Assembly (NCBI GenBank): GCA_014381795.1
Contig: JACNKY010000126.1
Span: forward strand, 1 to 7,438
Source of the DNA: Pseudomonadota bacterium
GTDB lineage: Bacteria > SAR324 > NAC60-12
Direction of reading: 5' to 3'
Length of the DNA: 7,438 nt
Shown here: piece by piece, positions 6,092 through 7,438 of the stretch
How positions within the stretch are numbered: position 1 is the stretch's first letter
How the letters are laid out: every line of letters begins with the position of its first letter
Program-made: the position numbers and the translations under genes
The notes under the pieces: model-generated
Told to the model about the DNA's origin: nothing
Databases searched by the model: none
The model's input: only the letters and a program-made list of their open reading frames with translations

Positions 6092-6120
6092 AGTTTAGCT
6101 CATATTTTTTTGCTTAGCAA
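6092..6120 (-). promoter_or_regulatory. Possible promoter for the membrane-protein/selenoprotein operon
   Basis: On the minus strand TTGCTA (6120-6115) and TAAACT (6097-6092) are separated by 17 bases, each matching four of six consensus positions. The site is about 95 bases upstream of the membrane-protein start. It is a weak call in AT-rich DNA. Confidence 0.22.
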
Positions 6121-6478
6121 ACATCCTTTGAAACTGCTTCAGCAAATGAAAAATTAATTCCTGAGTTTAAAATTAATATTTTCTAAATAACTTCAGCTAG
6201 GTTGTTTAAGTATTTAAGTATATTATTAAATAAGTTTCAAAGCTTATTATTTTACGCGCAACAGTAACTGAAATATTGCGTATCAACTGGACTAGTTCAT
6301 TGTCAAGATCAAGCTGACATAATGCTTTGCAAATCACAGTTTGAGTTGAGTCAAAACCGATAAACCGTCTTAAATTCTCCTTCGAACCTGTTTAAGTCGA
6401 GTTTTATCGTCACACTCTGAAAGTGACGCTATTATTGAATCGTTTGTTGAAATTATTGGCTGGACTGAAAAGAGAGGC

Positions 6479-6520
6479 AATCAGGAATCACAGGGGTCTT
6501 TTAGTAGCGGATTCCTGATT
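6479..6520. repeat. Perfect 11-base inverted repeat, possible terminator
   Basis: AATCAGGAATC (6479-6489) is the exact reverse complement of GATTCCTGATT (6510-6520), with a 20-base loop. A further GG/CC pair lies beyond one mismatch. On the plus strand it is followed by ACCGG and five Ts; on the minus strand, downstream of the P460-family gene, by the less U-rich GCCTCTCTTTT. It may be a bidirectional or minus-strand terminator, or a dispersed repeat; the large loop is unusual for a terminator. Confidence 0.4.
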
Positions 6521-6582
6521 ACCGGTTTTTCAATCCCCCGAGGTGGGGATACGGGAAATTGAAAGCTAACAATTGAAGAGTA

Positions 6583-7122
6583 TCACTGCATGGGATAGCG
6601 GTTATGGCAGAAGACAAAGTCCTTTCCGGGAGCTCCAATGTGGCAACCGATACAGCCTCCCACTCCAGGAGCACCTACACGTCCTGCCAGTGAAACGCCT
6701 TTTGGATTTTTGAGAACATTACCCTGCGGACTGTATTTCACATAGAACCAATCTCCATTTGCCGAATCATAGCCTGCCGGTTTGCGGAACATGATGGTCA
6801 CAGCTTTGAGGAATTTTGCAGGATTTTCCATCACCTGCGCAGGTTCCTTTTCACCACCGTAATTACGTTTAATGATCAGGATATTTTTCTCATTTCCTAC
6901 CGTGAACTCACCTTCGACGGTGTCAAGCACTATTCCGTGTGGAGGAAATCCTTTATAGGGTTGGGAAACAAAAGCATTATCTCCCACAAGTGACGCTTTT
7001 GTCATCGCCTGCCATACCGTGCGGGCGAATTCAACATCATCCGGATTTCCAAATTTTCCAGCATATAGCGGGAAACTGCCAAGGACCAGAACGGTACCGA
7101 GGATAAACAATTTTTTGAACAT
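6583..7122 (-). CDS. Exported cytochrome P460-family protein
   Basis: A 179-residue periplasmic monoheme cytochrome. The ATG at 7122 is chosen because GAGGGAG lies just upstream with good spacing and because it gives a clean signal peptide (1-21, cleavage after LYA); the open frame itself reaches back to 7164. The mature part has the P460-family pattern: a central YDSANGDWFYVKYSPQG block (about 121-137), then C157-I-G-C160-H161 near the C-terminus followed by GAPGKDFVF. Members include hydroxylamine-oxidising cytochrome P460, with a lysine cross-linked to the heme, and cytochrome c'-beta, which binds NO without the cross-link; I cannot assign the lysine by eye, so the activity is open. An extra Cys172-His173 lies in the tail. 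The gene appears to be transcribed alone, with a hairpin CCATTC/GAATGG (7157-7174) in its probable leader and inverted repeats after its stop. Confidence 0.85.
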   Translation of the reverse strand: MFKKLFILGTVLVLGSFPLYAGKFGNPDDVEFARTVWQAMTKASLVGDNAFVSQPYKGFPPHGIVLDTVEGEFTVGNEKNILIIKRNYGGEKEPAQVMENPAKFLKAVTIMFRKPAGYDSANGDWFYVKYSPQGNVLKNPKGVSLAGRVGAPGVGGCIGCHIGAPGKDFVFCHNRYPMQ

Positions 7123-7438
7123 ATTCACTCCCTCATTTAGGTTAAGAAACAGTAAACCATTCAACGATGAATGGCCACACGAAACCTAAGTCGGAAGTCT
7201 TGCAGAATTCTTACAAAGAATAGAGGGTTTTTTTATTTGTAAGTTTTTTGATTGTCTCTGAAAGCGTACTTAAACCATCTTAATAGACGAATGTCTCATC
7301 TCAAAACGGTCTAATCATACTTCATTGCGCGAAAAACATAATCAACAAAACCAGCCAAATAACAAACATTCCTGAGGGATAGAATTTGCTTCTACTAACC
7401 TCACATCCTGAATTATGGCACCATATCCTGATTTGCTA
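7123..7438. other. Upstream region of the P460-family gene; no certain gene
   Basis: The region must contain the minus-strand promoter of the P460-family gene, which I cannot place with confidence. It holds a hairpin CCATTC/GAATGG (7157-7174), a hairpin ATTCTT-ACA-AAGAAT (7207-7221) followed six bases later on the plus strand by seven Ts (7228-7234), and a minus-strand open stretch at 7322-7435 whose end reads like a membrane-protein tail (WLVLLIMFFAQ, stop). That stretch has no usable start codon before Met at 7369 and follows an in-frame TAG at the window edge, so it is not called as a gene. Confidence 0.4.

Larger units (their letters stand above)
5998..6582. other. 585-base gene-poor spacer with inverted repeats
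   Basis: I see no convincing gene on either strand between the membrane-protein gene and the P460-family gene. The left half (5998-6260) is strongly AT-rich and should hold the promoter of the membrane-protein/selenoprotein operon. It also has a short direct repeat TTAAGTAT near 6210-6225. The right half has three inverted repeats: CGTCAC/GTGACG at 6408-6428 with a 9-base loop, a perfect 11-base stem at 6479-6520, and ATCCCC/GGGGAT at 6533-6550 with a 6-base loop. The last two lie within about 105 bases after the P460 stop and may protect or end that transcript. A small RNA cannot be excluded. Confidence 0.5.

Noticed and set aside
6583..6585. TGA stop of the P460-family gene as a second selenocysteine codon
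   Set aside because: Residues after this TGA show no conserved motif and the protein already ends where its family usually ends; no Cys counterpart is expected there.
7123..7164. Longer start of the P460-family protein at 7164
   Set aside because: The extra 14 residues contain the ribosome-binding site GAGGGAG of the ATG at 7122, and the shorter form begins with a normal signal peptide.

Overview
The window comes from a fairly AT-rich Gram-negative bacterium. Four products have Sec-type signal peptides, three of them exported c-type cytochromes, and the genes are short, tightly spaced and mostly led by clear Shine-Dalgarno sites. A marine proteobacterium-like lineage (for example SAR324-like) would fit, but nothing here fixes the taxonomy. 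I see no tRNA, rRNA, CRISPR array, insertion sequence or phage gene.

Layout. Positions 1-1596 (minus strand) hold a 3-hydroxyacyl-CoA dehydrogenase of the PaaH type, followed by the first 23 codons of a PaaJ/PcaF-type thiolase cut by the window edge. Together they are the last beta-oxidation-like steps of phenylacetate (or a related aromatic acid) breakdown. Across a 340-base divergent region, positions 1937-2812 (plus strand) carry an AA_synth-family (DUF1185) protein and an EthD-domain protein. Positions 2953-4981 (plus strand) carry periplasmic redox genes: a cytochrome c'/c556, an exported TPR protein and a diheme cytochrome c whose first heme site reads CxCH instead of CxxCH.

Positions 5060-5997 (minus strand) hold a two-gene operon: a multi-pass membrane protein with a conserved LPGN...GGGGGI signature, then, 11 bases downstream, a short gene that ordinary ORF calling misses because it contains an in-frame TGA. 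Read through, it is a 74-residue GDCCVxC-domain protein. The TGA falls where Cys homologues, as I recall them, have a conserved cysteine, and a hairpin with the geometry of a bacterial SECIS element follows it. This is the most important feature of the window: a likely selenoprotein.

Positions 6583-7122 (minus strand) encode an exported cytochrome P460-family protein, beyond a 585-base gene-poor spacer with several inverted repeats. The cytochrome c' and P460-type proteins both belong to families that bind or process NO and hydroxylamine, so part of the window may serve nitrogen-oxide defence or electron transfer; that link is inference. The last 316 bases hold no convincing gene.
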